From Pleurodeles waltl (Eukaryota > Chordata > Amphibia > Caudata > Salamandridae), in NCBI RefSeq assembly GCF_031143425.1, contig NC_090439.1:349922027-349986026 (forward strand): a stretch of DNA of 64,000 nucleotides, in the 5' to 3' direction. Shown here piece by piece: positions 10,978 to 21,385 of this stretch. Within the stretch, counting starts at the first letter, position 1; every line of letters begins with the position of its first letter. The position numbers were made by a program, and so were the translations under genes. A model generated the notes under the pieces. That model saw only the letters and a program-made list of their open reading frames with translations. It had not been told where the DNA came from and did not search any database.

Positions 10978-12105
10978 AAAAGATGATTTGGACCTACGAT
11001 CTGAAAAGGAAGTGATATTAAAATTTATGGAGACAATGAATATAAGATTGAAGAAATATGAGGAGGAAATTCAAATAAAAAAACAACAAAAATTACACAG
11101 AGATATAGGTGACTATGAAAGCGGAAGAATCTTGACTTTCAGCAGGAAATATGATCATTTATATAAATCACCCTCTGTTTTCCATTCAATGGAGAAGAGA
11201 CAATCTTCTTTGGAAACTGATGTGGAAAGTGCAAGGGAATCTGATATCCCCAGTTCTACGGAGAGTGAGACATCTATTGAGGAAGTCACTAACAAACCAG
11301 CGACTTTTTTGGATGAATATCGCCTGCTGAGACGTGGCAGGCAAGTCTCCAAGAATCAACAAGGACAAAGTTCCAATTACAAAGGCAGGACATCAGGCCA
11401 AAGAGGAAGACGGGGTGGAATAAGAAGAGGCAAGAAAGATTCAGAAATCGTAACAAGAACAAATTTCGATATGGGGCAAGTGGGAAAAACAACAAGAAGC
11501 TCCAATCTGCAGACATAATGGATATAAATATGGTGAATAAAACAGTTGTGAATTTATCTAATTTTGTGTTACCTGATAGCGATAAATCAACATTATGTTT
11601 AGGTCTCTCTTTCTGCCCCACAGAACGTTTTAACTATGCTGAGACAAGGATTTACATTTTTAAGTTTATCAGAAAACTGAAATTGAGAAAATGGTTTAAA
11701 CAAAAGAATTCCCCTGATGTGGGGGATGGAGGTTCCCAAAGGGACGGTTCCCATGATGTGCTTACTATTAGTGATGTGGATTCTTTAATTGCATTGTATG
11801 AATTGGAGAACAACGAAGTAGACTGTACTATAACTAAGAATGTCTACCAAATTCTCGATGAGTTAAATATCACGTATGATTTGTCTGTTCCAACTGGTCT
11901 TAAGCCTATATCAACATTCTTTCCTATTATGAACCATGATAACATCGATACATTCTATGATATGGTGGTAAAAGATTTGACACAATTTTGTCATAAAACA
12001 TGGTTCAAATCCAAATGTAATCATAATTTAACACAATCTCAGAGAAATGTCATTACAACTTTGGCTAGTGATAGAGATACCCTGCTGATAAGGGCAGCAA
12101 CATAG
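10978..12105 (+). pseudogene. Right Penelope-like element, N-terminal region
   Basis: Two frames upstream of the RT core. Frame 10978-11518 encodes a charged, Lys/Glu-rich then Gly/Arg-rich segment (about 180 codons). Frame 11518-12105 (195 codons) has 'VVNLSNFVLPDSDKSTLCLG' and 'LSFCPTERFNY', matching the conserved N-terminal block of Penelope proteins (VVNLS....L....LLGLSF.PT). A third frame continues 'GSNIVLMDKQNYIEEVMCQL' across 12090-12240. At least two frameshifts (about 12090 and 12257) therefore separate this region from the long RT frame. Confidence 0.7.
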
Positions 12106-12256
12106 TACTCATGGATAAACAAAATTACATTGAGGAAGTTATGTGTCAACTCAGTAACACACATTTCTATAAGGTTATCACCAAAGAAGTATATACTAAT
12201 AGTATTGTGGGGATTTGGCAGTTACTTATGGAATGGAAAGATAAGGGTTTATTGCT

Positions 12257-13888
12257 ATGGGAAGAATATTGTTTTTAAAAAGAGATTTACCCAAACTACC
12301 GGTGTTGTACATTCTTCCCAAGATTCACAATAATAGGACCAATCCACCAGGAAGACCGATAGTATCATCATGTGGTAGTGCATTGGAAAATGTTTCCAAA
12401 TATGTTGATTATTTTTTTAGAGAATTCGTTGTCAATCTTCCATCTTATGTTCGTGACACTAAGGACTTCCTGGGTAAGCTTGAAGGAATTGTATGGGAAG
12501 ATGATTTCCTATTACTAACTTTGGATGTCAATACCCTGTATACTATTATCGACCATGATAAAGGTATTGCAGCCTGTAGACATTTTTTAGATGCTAGATC
12601 GTTGAAATATCTGGCACATACTGGAATGATAATAGATATGATAAGGTATTGCTTGATGAATAATTTATTTTTGTTCAACGGGGTCCTCTACCAGCAGATT
12701 CTTGGGACTGTGATGGGCACTTTCTTTGCTCCTAGTTTTGCCTGCCTCTTTTTAGGCTGGTGGGAAGAGAATATTTTTAAAGACGAAGAAAAATATCCAG
12801 AAACCAGTCAGGCAATCTTATGGCTAAGATATATTGATGATCTTTTTATTATTTGTAATGGTTCTGAAGAAGATGCTACCCATTTTGTTTGTAAATTGAA
12901 TAATAATGATTTGAATATAGGTTTGACGTATAAAATGAGTAGATCTTCAATTGAGTTTTTGGATACCCTTATAAAGATTGATGAACATAAGATTAATACT
13001 GAACTCTTTCGCAAGTGCACAGCAGGTAACAGTTTATTACATGCCTCTAGTGGCTATCCAGAAACTTTCAAATGGAGTATCCCCTATGGAGAGTTGTTAA
13101 GAGCTAAGAGAGTTAGTAGTACTAATGAAGTTTTTGACATTGAGCAAAGAGAGATGATCAAGAGATTTAAACAGCGAGGATACCCTGAGTGGGTTATCAA
13201 AAAAGCAACCGACAAAATCAAGGGGATAAAAAGAAGTGATATTTTATTTGATAATACTCCCAAACAAAAGATGGATGACAATGATGATACTAGACTTATT
13301 ATGACTTATAATGATGACACAAAACAAATTAAGAATATTATTGCAAAGAATTGGAAGATACTAAAAAGTGACCCCGTTATTGGGAGTTCAGTACAAAATA
13401 GACCTCCGATTACATATAGAAGAGGACGTAGTTTACAGGATATGCTAAGATCCAATGACATTACCACTATGTCACAACTCAGACAACATGGTTTACATGG
13501 TTTCTTTCCAAGTGGGCATTGCAAAGCATGCCGTAATAGTGTTATGCGTAAACAATATGCACTATGCAAACCCGGTAAAATCAGGCCAATCAATCAATTT
13601 ATAACATGTAGTACTCAATTTGTGATTTATATATTGGAATGTCCATGTCAAAGATGGTACGTTGGGAGTACTAAACACAGTATGAAGAAACGGATTTTGG
13701 AACATATGCGTGCAATAACTTCAGTTGATGAACATTATCCAGTAGCAAGGCATTTCAAAGAAAAACATAACTCTGATTGGACTCAGTTACCTTACTTCGG
13801 CATTGAACATGTCCCTCCATTTCATAAAGGGAGAAATAAAGAATTAACATTGAGGAAAAAAGAGTCAAAATACATCTTAGACTTTTAG
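12257..13888 (+). CDS. Penelope-like reverse transcriptase with GIY-YIG endonuclease
   Basis: A 543-codon open frame without stops. The first RT motif is 'LPVLYILPKIHNN' (residues ~13-25), then 'PGRPIVSSCGSALENVSKY' (~30-48). 'LTLDVNTLYT' lies near residue 90 and the catalytic 'LWLRYIDDLFIICN' near residue 190. 'IEFLDT', 'LLHASSGYPETFKWSIPYGE' and 'RAKRVSS' are Penelope-specific blocks. The C-terminus (~455-543) is the GIY-YIG nuclease, with 'FVIYILECPCQRWYVGSTKH' and 'KKRILEHM'. The family primes cDNA at a nuclease-made nick. The apparent Met start is arbitrary because the real protein begins upstream in other frames. The stop lies five bases before MITE B. Confidence 0.85.
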   Translation: MGRILFLKRDLPKLPVLYILPKIHNNRTNPPGRPIVSSCGSALENVSKYVDYFFREFVVNLPSYVRDTKDFLGKLEGIVWEDDFLLLTLDVNTLYTIIDHDKGIAACRHFLDARSLKYLAHTGMIIDMIRYCLMNNLFLFNGVLYQQILGTVMGTFFAPSFACLFLGWWEENIFKDEEKYPETSQAILWLRYIDDLFIICNGSEEDATHFVCKLNNNDLNIGLTYKMSRSSIEFLDTLIKIDEHKINTELFRKCTAGNSLLHASSGYPETFKWSIPYGELLRAKRVSSTNEVFDIEQREMIKRFKQRGYPEWVIKKATDKIKGIKRSDILFDNTPKQKMDDNDDTRLIMTYNDDTKQIKNIIAKNWKILKSDPVIGSSVQNRPPITYRRGRSLQDMLRSNDITTMSQLRQHGLHGFFPSGHCKACRNSVMRKQYALCKPGKIRPINQFITCSTQFVIYILECPCQRWYVGSTKHSMKKRILEHMRAITSVDEHYPVARHFKEKHNSDWTQLPYFGIEHVPPFHKGRNKELTLRKKESKYILDF

Positions 13889-13893
13889 ACTAA

Positions 13894-14481
13894 GGGGGTC
13901 ATTATGACCGCCGGGGCCAGGGTCGGAGGGAGCACCGCCAACAGGCTGTCGGTGCCCCGCAGGGCATTCTGACCGCGGCGGTTTGGCCGCGGTCAGAAGA
14001 GGAAAACCGACGGTCTCCCGCCGGTTTTCCGCTGCCCTGCTGAATCCTCCATGGGGATTCAGACACCCCATACCGCCATCCTGTTCCTGGCGGTTCGCCC
14101 GCCAGGAACAGGATGGCGGTATGGGGTGTCGTGGGGCCCCTGGGGGCCCCTGCAGTGCCCATGCCAATGGCATGGGCACTGCAGGGGCCCCAGTAAGAGG
14201 GCCCCACAAAGAATTTCAGTGTCTGCTGTGCAGACACTGAAATTTGCGACGGGTGCAACTGCACCCGTCGCACCTTCCCAGTCCTCCGGCTCCATTCGGA
14301 GCCGGCTTCCTCGTGGGAAGGGGTTTCCCGCTGGGCTGGCTGGCGGCCTCCTGGCGGTTGCCCGCCAGCCCAGCGGGAAACACAGAATAACCGCAGCGGT
14401 CTCCAGACCGCGGTGCGGTATTCTGGAGGGGGGAACTCTGGCGGGCGGCCTCCGCCGCCCGCCAGAGTTAGAATGACCCCC
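13894..14481. mobile_element. Hairpin-chain MITE, copy B
   Basis: A 588-bp GC-rich element of the same family as 1430-2058, flanked by TAA at 13891-13893 and 14482-14484. Its ends are GGGGGTCATTATGACC and GTTAGAATGACCCCC. The same order of hairpins is kept, for example 13969-13997, 14212-14244 and 14323-14381, but one hairpin present in copy A (1598-1635, over GGCGGCGCAGC) is deleted here. It inserted just after the stop codon of the Penelope frame, in that element's 3' untranslated region. Confidence 0.85.
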
Positions 14482-14484
14482 TAA

Positions 14485-15585
14485 GATACCTAAAGGATTG
14501 AATATTGGGGAAGAGTTGAATACCCATTTATATGATAATTAAGGAACAATCTTAATAGGGTATATGACAGTGGTTATCCATTTAACATAAAATATTGGGC
14601 AACAATTGGATACCCGTATATTTGAAAATCACTTAGTATTTTAGATAGGATTTTGTGTAATGACTACCAATAAATTTAAAAGAATTTAAAAGAATCTGAA
14701 ATGTTTGAATATTAATAGATTATGTAAATAGGAGATTTTAGTTTCCGTAATAAGTATATCTTTTATGATAAAGTATTTTTTAGTAGTTGATAAGATTTGG
14801 GGATATATGGCCGATTGATTAAAGTTATTTATTTATTTATATGTCTTTCCAGATTTAATGGGTCGGATGGAAATTATGCTGACTTCCACTTGCCACCGCT
14901 CTCTTTATAGTACACGTTATTGGGTGTTTTCAGTGCAGATTCACAGATAAGAAAATGTTTAAAAATGTATTTTATATCCATTGATATAGTTGGTCCGTCC
15001 CATTAATATTAAGTGCATAGAAATTGATATAGGGGTATTAATATTACAGTTCCTGTGGTTAAGGATTGTTGATTTATTATTTGAATTCTTCTTTACATCC
15101 TGTGGTTTTAGTTCACCTTTGGGCTTAAAATTTATAATATTTTATTATGATATAATAGTCCGGTGGATTACCACTGCAGCTACAACTTTACCTTCTTCTT
15201 TTGTACGATAATTTACCCCAATATATATTTATTTATATATTTATATTTATATATTTATTTATTTATATGTCTTTTGCAGTTTGATAGTTTTGTATACTAG
15301 CACAGATTTTACTAGTTATTATAACCTTGATGTATACCCAATGAGGTTGTGATTTGATGGTTTCCATCTTTTATCTGGTATCTGCTGTTTTTGTCTCATT
15401 TCTATGTTTATGAACGAATAGTATTTAGCAATGGTGGATTGGTGGTGAATATCACGTGACCAAGGCTGCTGTGTCAGCCGAAACGCATTGTGCTTTGATT
15501 AAATATGTTTTTCACTTTCCTTGAATCCTGAGCGTGCTATATTTTTATTTTTGTTTTTTGGATTACGAATTAACGGCTTGTGAGC
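14485..15585 (+). other. AT-rich 3' region of the right Penelope-like element
   Basis: No significant open frame. The sequence is AT-rich, with degenerate TTTATATATTTA runs at 15215-15270. By position it is the 3' untranslated part of the plus-strand Penelope element. It ends with the hammerhead-like segment (15456-15494) and a 'GAATCCTGAGCGTGCTATA' stretch (15522-15540). I recall similar words at the ends of amphibian Penelope elements, but could not check. Confidence 0.45.
15456..15494 (+). ncRNA. Hammerhead-ribozyme-like segment of Penelope element
   Basis: A short stem GGCTG...CAGCC around a CTGTGT loop is followed directly by CGAAAC and GCATTGTG. The 'stem-GAAAC' arrangement is that of stem II and the conserved GAAA of a minimal hammerhead ribozyme, which Penelope-like elements are known to carry. 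The 5' core expected as CTGATGA is here GTGACCA, so this copy is probably inactive. The call rests on motif resemblance and position near the element's 3' end. Confidence 0.35.
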
Positions 15586-16144
15586 ACTTATCCGTCTGTT
15601 GAGCATATAATTTTGCTCTCCATTCGTAGGGATCCCCAACCCTGATGAATTCCCCAGACCTTTTGGCTCTTAGTGTGGGCAGAAACATGTTGGTCCCCAA
15701 TTTTTAGACCCCTTGAGTCATTATTCTCAATGCAGTCATCACCCCTATTTTTATTCCTCCCTACGAACACCTATATTAAAAAGTTTTCAAACAAAACAGG
15801 AGATTTGTAATGTAATTTTATTATTCACAACCTTTATCTGGATCCCTTGTATTATCCAGCTAGATTACATTTCAGCACTCCCTCTGCAGTACTTTTAACA
15901 ACGAGGTTGAGTCCGCCCAAGTAGTATCATCTTACCTGAGTGGGGCTCGGTGGTCATATGATGAAGCATGACCCTATAATGTGTGTGAGACCACCTAGTC
16001 TGTAAAGGGAACTCCCTCAAAGGTATAGCCACTCACCACACTCATACTTCTCTTGTTGACTATGCGCTCAACCAGCACTTCCTGAACAGGCCCCAAGAGA
16101 CCTGTTTCCTCTATTAGCACCCCACACACCTTGTGTGTTTACAG
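15586..16144 (-). repeat. Inverted terminal repeat, right arm
   Basis: About 559 bp forming the reverse complement of 7982-8508. It is about 30 bp longer than the left arm near 16060-16100. The outer end, 16129-16144, is the mirror of the first 16 bases of the left arm. Directly beyond it the gypsy protease reading frame resumes on the minus strand. Confidence 0.8.
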
Positions 16145-16560
16145 TTAATGACCCATATGCAAAAACCCAGATAAAGGTGGGACGTAGAACCGGTTGAAAC
16201 TGGAGTACCTTTAAGACATCCTGTACCAAGCTATTAATTGAAGCTACTGTGTCGATTAACGCTCGCAACTGATGGCCTGCCAGGAGGATGTTGCACTTAG
16301 GAATGTGTCTCCCTTGATACCCACTGGGTTGTAGTCCATGGATGACATGAATAGCTCCTTCTGGGTTATGATCGTCCATGTCTTCCTTTTCATCTGGCTT
16401 TGTGGGAGTCTGCATCGTGTTAATACCTTGAATCTCTGCCCCTTTTTGGGTGTGGAAGAACAGCACGCATTTGCAAAATGGTTGGGTTTGTTGCAGGCCG
16501 AACATCATTTAACGTTTGTCCTTCGTGTGGGTAAGGCCCCCCTCATCAGTAACATGTTCT
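16145..16560 (-). pseudogene. Ty3/gypsy nucleocapsid zinc knuckle and protease, decayed
   Basis: On the minus strand a CCHC zinc knuckle 'CSACNKPNHFANAC' (CX2CX4HX4C) lies at about 16465-16510. It is followed by an aspartic protease remnant, 'ALIDTVASINSL' (about 16230-16275), where a DTGAS active site is expected; the Gly is replaced by Val. The protease stops abruptly after 'FAYGS' where the Penelope insert begins. These pieces belong to the same gypsy element as 5390-7980. Confidence 0.7.
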
Positions 16561-16689
16561 GGGAGTTAAATTTGATTTGGAACTTGGTTTCTGTTTCTCT
16601 GTGCTCACCCCGCCACTGTATTGACTGGCTCCATCTTCACCTGGTGTTGCAGATACACCTTGATATGTGCTGCATGCACTTTTCAGAGT

Positions 16690-17300
16690 TCCTTGGATCA
16701 ACCCGCTGTCAGTATGTCAGCCATTGACATCCCTGGGACTTGGATAATGTTTTCTCTGAGCTTGACAGAGGAGCATCCCGGGATAAATTGAGCTTGAATT
16801 TCATCACAAGCACTGGGTAAAGTGCAGGTGCTGGCTAGGTCTTTAAGGCGAGTATAAAAAGTGCCCATTGATTCTTCAGGTAGCTGATGGGTTTGGCATA
16901 ACAGGAACCTCTCATAATCGAGATTTGCGAGGGTTTGGAAATGCACAGTCAATGCATGTTTTAACATAGTGTATGTGCATACAGGGTCAGTCTCAACAAC
17001 ATACTTCCACAGTTTATGGATTGCAGCACCTTCCAAGTGCAATAACATAGAACACAGTTGATCATTTTCCATGCCTACAGCCACAAAATAGGTCTCCAGC
17101 CGCTCAAACCAGTCCTTCCATCTTGCCGCTTGAGCGAGTGGGGGGCCATCACCACAAATGGTTCTTGAGCAGGTACAGACGCCATCATGAGGTCGACAGC
17201 AGGGCTGGTTTTAACAGTGTAGGGGTCAACACTGACCTTAAGTGAAAAGTCTGGGGGAGGAGCAGCCGTAGAATGGAGTAAGATAGCGCCAACAGGCATT
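16690..17300 (-). pseudogene. Ty3/gypsy Gag capsid, decayed
   Basis: The minus strand encodes a Gag-like capsid region. 'QDGRTGLSGW' lies near 17110, and a 128-codon frame (16698-17084) includes 'LCSMLLHLEGAAIHKLWKYV' and 'LDYERFLLCQTHQLPEESMG'. These match the usual gypsy pattern (LLH.L....Q.I...L / ER..F....Q...ES...F...L..L). An upstream frame (17075-17299) supplies the Pro-rich N-terminus; the two join by a frameshift near 17085. No 5' LTR or primer-binding site could be identified beyond 17300. Confidence 0.6.
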
Positions 17301-18234
17301 GGTCTGACCCGTTAACTTGGTGTACATGTTCCATGGGTGCTGGATCGTGTGTTGTTGCTTCTCTACACAGACATGTGAGGCCTAGTAAACTGTGCACATG
17401 GAGAGTATGCAGGATGAACTCTACGACTAACAACAGGTGGCAGCAGAGATGCCCAGTTAGGCGCACCTGTCATATGTGTGGCAGGCTAAAATGTAGGCCA
17501 GAAGGTGCTCCACATCTGGAAAACATCACTGAGGCAGAGAAGATGTTGTATAAACCAATGGGTGCCTCACATAAGTGGCCCCTGAATTCAGGATCAGCAG
17601 GCGGCAGCCTCTTCATCGCAGACACCAGTGCACTCAGGAGGCTGGGAGACAGACAGACGAATGTGTGCACTGCCGTGTGCAGATGCATGGGTGCAGAAAC
17701 TGGAACAGCCCACCGTACAGGCGAAAGAGCAGCAGAAGATGCTCCGCAGCCCACAGCAGCCAAGCCAAGTAGAACAGGCCACAGTTGAGGAACCGTAGCA
17801 GCAGGCGATGCTCTGCAGCTCACAGGCAGGAGCACTGGTCACCCCAAATTGGATGCAGAGCATGATCGGAGTGGGCAAGTACCCCCTCATCGCTAGTTGT
17901 GTTTGTGTGTAGGCCTCTAACTGGTTAACAGCACGTCTGCATGAACAAAACACACAGACTAGGACATAGTGAATTACTGGCCAACAACCACAAGGTCGGG
18001 CTCCGGGGCCATTTTACTCTCTTTGGACATGATGTCACCGCAGCAATCATTGTCACTAACGGTGATAAGGTCCGCCTTTTAAACACCCCCGGGTGATCAC
18101 CCATATTGGGCTGTTCCATCCCCAACATAAAAGGGGATTTCAAGTTTTTGCCAAGGATATTAGCCAGGTTAGCAAACTGTCAACCCTACCATAGTTTTCA
18201 TGCTGTTTGAACCCCTGTTGTTTAAAGTCTAGAT
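17301..18234. other. No recognised gene; possible gypsy leader
   Basis: Several overlapping open frames around 17470-17950 on both strands have no motif I know, and their CAG/GCA-rich composition makes chance frames likely. The position suggests that part of it could be the leader or LTR of the minus-strand gypsy element, but I found no LTR boundary. Confidence 0.3.
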
Positions 18235-19402
18235 CAGCGATTCCCAACTAGAGGAACCACACTGAATCACACATGGAAGCCGGGGACCCTCAAGCAGTTT
18301 GTACGATTTAAATTTCTAACATTAAAATAGTAATTCACAAAAAATACACAAACAAGAACACACACAAACAAGTACCTGAATTACTAGAGATATAATTCTT
18401 TGATATTGAAAAAATATGCAATAGTTGAAAAATCTTAATGGAAAGGTTGGTGCTGCATCTCAGAGACTAATTTTTCAATGTTTGGTTTTATTTAGGAAAG
18501 CTGAATCACCAGGTCAGATTCTACATTTCCCAAACGATTTCTGTTTTTTGTATTTTTTAGGTACATAGGATTTGAGAAAGGTTTTTCACATAAATATGTG
18601 GTGGTGAAAGGAAGTAAAACCATAAGGGCCTCTCATCTCTCCATAGCCTCTCAGATATAATTCATTTGTTTTATAGCACCTCTCATACCAGTGTAGGTTG
18701 TTATAGCATTTTATCATTTTATAGAAGACTACAAGGTGTAGGATTCACATGCCTTCCACACTGGTAGGCATTTTCTAGGAGTCCTTGGTCTGGAGACGCT
18801 GAAACTCAGGATTCAGAACATAACACTGGTTACTATTGACTTTAACACTAATAACGTATTTCTACACAAGCAAACATTTTTTAGCAGCATAAGGAAAATG
18901 AAAGACCGGGAAAAAAAGCATAACTTTTTAATTTGTGCCATGAGTTTGCATGCAGCTCTTTGATGGCAGTTCAAATCTCACTGTGCTAAATTGTAACTTA
19001 TGAACTGCACAATAACAACAGAATATCTGTGACAAAAGCAGTAATCCACTGTGCTATGCGCAGAAAATACTGTTCTTTGCATGATACATGCAGCAGGCAT
19101 ATTAGCCATCTGCGCTACCTTAGATTAGTCAAAATTGCCACTAGAAAAAACTCCCATCTCTTTACAGCAGGTATATATTTCACCAGAGTTATCGTGATGC
19201 TTCCATTTTTGCCCAAAAGCTGCTAGATGTACAAGGAACTTTGCAGTGCTTTTAAAAACTGCAGCACAAAGGAAGTAATAAATATTAAAAAACGCACGTG
19301 TTTCTTTTAGAGGCCCCTGGTGGAGAAGTGCCCAAGCCTGCCACCCCCTGGGAATGTGTCACAAACCCTGGGGGGCCACAGACAACAAGTTACGAACCAC
19401 TG
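18235..19402. mobile_element. Non-autonomous hAT-like element
   Basis: A 1.17-kb segment. Its left end is CAGCGATTCCCAACT. Its right end reads inwards as CAGTGGTTCGTAACTTG. This is the CAG.GGTTC..AAC terminal inverted repeat common in vertebrate hAT elements. The flanking 8-mers GTCTAGAT and GTCCACGG agree at only four positions, so a target duplication is doubtful. There is no transposase frame inside; the interior is AT-rich. Confidence 0.5.
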
Positions 19403-19736
19403 GTCCACGGTCAGGACACGTTCTCCATAAACCAATTAGTCATTCTGTGAATTATAATGTTTTAAATATGAGATCATGCAGCACAGTAGGTTGAAGTCTC
19501 CAGGATGATATGAAAGTGATCCGTCTTCCCCATTCCAAAGTCAGTAACAGTCTGTTATCGTTTGACAGCATAGCCCTAGACACTCAGAATTATGTGTTAG
19601 TCCCTGCCCCATGCCTGCTGTGTGTGAGGAACACGTCTATGCAAGTGTGTAAATCATGGATCAGGAAGCAGGGGCGTTTCTTTCCAGATGCTGGCGAGTT
19701 CCGGTGTTGCAGACAGTCAACAACTTTTTTAGATCT
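19403..19736. other. No recognised gene
   Basis: A spacer between the hAT-like element and the TTA-flanked element at 19740. A 76-codon frame (19510-19740) has no recognisable motif. Nothing else was seen. Confidence 0.4.
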
Positions 19737-19739
19737 TTA

Positions 19740-20619
19740 GGTCCTGATTAATAATTTTTGGGGCAAAACTGCACTAACGCAGTTTTGCACCAAAAGGTTA
19801 AGCACCGGCTTGCACCATTTCTGTGCACCAGGTGGGTGCCATGTTTATGTAATAATGCAAGCCGGTGCAAAGGGTAGGCTAGTGTAAAAACAAATTACAT
19901 TAGTTGGGTGGAGCTGGCGGTATGGAAGAAGGGGGTTTTGTACCAAGAAATGACGTTAAGCAGGTTAGAGTAAAAAAAATGATTCTAACCTGCCTAGAGT
20001 CATTTTCTGACGCAAAACCATCCATACCACATGACTTCTGTCTTAGAAAAGACAGGAGTCATGCCCACCTCCCCAATGGCCAGCACAGGGGACCAGGGTC
20101 CCTTGGGCACGACCATTGCACCCTCTGCTATGTATGGGGCCCCATTTCAGGGCCCCAAATGGCACTTTAAAAAATAAAATAAAATACTTACCGGTACTTA
20201 CCTGGGATGGGGTCCCCCATTCTCCGCTGTCCCTCTGGTGTGGGTGGGGGTATCCCAGGGGCCTGTGGGGCACTTGTGTGCTTATTCCATGTTGTTCCAC
20301 CATGGAAATAGGCCCACAGGTACCCTAACGCCAGCTTTGCCCCATTTTTTTACCCCTTCTCTCACCCGTGCACCATTTTTGCATGGGAGTGTAAATATGG
20401 CATGAAGGCTATAGAGTCATTTTTTGCACAGGAATGCCTACCTTGCATCACATTAATGCAAGGTAGGTTTACACGTCCCAAAAATTACGTTAACTCCATA
20501 AATTTGGTGCTAGATGGGTCTAGCGCCAAAGTATAAATATGGAGTCAGTTTTGCACCGAATTAGAGTAAAAAAAAAAAAATTACGCTAGTTTGGTGCAAA
20601 CAGAGTATAAATATGCCCC
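19740..20619. mobile_element. Non-autonomous TTA-flanked DNA element
   Basis: An 880-bp element flanked by TTA at 19737-19739 and 20620-20622, with AT-rich imperfect inverted ends and a subterminal GGCAAAACTGC...GCAGTTTTGC hairpin near 19760-19795. The central GC-rich block (20045-20335) is shared with 39964-40218, including ACAGGAGTCATGCCCAC, ACCTGGGATGGGGTCCC and ATGGAAAT.GG...ACAGGT. That identifies an interspersed family. There is no coding capacity. The TTA duplication suggests the Harbinger superfamily. Confidence 0.6.
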
Positions 20620-20622
20620 TTA

Positions 20623-20778
20623 GGCCCATATTTATACTTTTTTAGCGCTGCATTTGCATTGTTTTCTGATGCAAAATTGGCACAAACTTGCAAAATACAA
20701 TTGTATTTTGTACGTTTGTACCGATTTTGCATCAAAAAATGACGCAAATGCGGCGATAAAAAAATATAAATATGGGCC
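20623..20778. mobile_element. 156-bp foldback MITE, copy 1
   Basis: A near-perfect palindrome beginning GGCCCATATTTATACTTTTT and ending with its reverse complement. The centre is AAAATACAATTGTATTTTG. It is flanked by TTA at 20620-20622 and 20779-20781. The whole element can fold into one long hairpin. It abuts the previous element and shares one TTA with it. A second copy of exactly the same length is at 42983-43138. Confidence 0.85.
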
Positions 20779-20781
20779 TTA

Positions 20782-21385
20782 GTGGCTCTGAATGCTCTAA
20801 TCATGGGGAGGGAGAGTTTCCTATGTCTACATTGTGTGCCCAGTTGCACTCTCATCACCAAAGCGTTACAATATCTACCCTGCTAAGTCTGCTCAAGGTC
20901 ATGTGCTCAAGGAAATAGGTCTGGGTAGTTTTGGGAACATATTTGCTGGCCAGCTATACACTTTTCTTATCTATTACCCCTTCGAGCATGACTTATCTGA
21001 GGTTAGAGTTGATGTCTTTTGACAAGAAGTATACAGGATCCCCTGTGCTATCCATGTTGTACTGCTCGCAAAAGCAGTGTAAGATGTGTCGAATGCTTGC
21101 CCCTTCCATTTTTGTGAAGCTTAGTTATCTCATCCCTCACAAGAGGGGTTTTCTTAGGATGTCTTTAAATCTTTTTATTCTATTGTGCTGCTCTCATGGA
21201 TTGGTGAAGATATAGAATCACTATGCACTTTGTGTCATTTTTAATGACAATGTGTCTGTTAACTGTCAAGCCTGCATTGTATTCATGTATGTGATTTCAA
21301 TTTCTTAAACATGTTATATTTTGACAAACTGACTTGTTGAAATAATACAATGAAAAACGTTTTGATGGTCCTTTAGTTATGTCTT
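20782..21385. other. No recognised gene
   Basis: Moderately AT-rich sequence. Two overlapping short frames (20834-21022 and 20931-21215) show no motif I recognise. No element boundary was seen. Confidence 0.35.

Larger units (their letters stand above)
7982..16144. mobile_element. 8.2-kb Penelope-like insert with long inverted terminal repeats
   Basis: This block interrupts the gypsy element between protease (16145 upward) and RT (7980 downward). It begins CTGTAAACACACAAGG at 7982 and ends with the exact reverse complement of that 16-mer at 16144. About 530-560 bp of each end form an inverted repeat. Inside are two Penelope-like elements, one minus-strand (about 8520-10977) and one plus-strand (about 10978-15585), arranged head to head. 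I see no target duplication, and gypsy sequence appears to be missing at the junction. It may be a Penelope dimer with inverted 3' modules; a larger unknown TIR element is the alternative. Confidence 0.55.
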
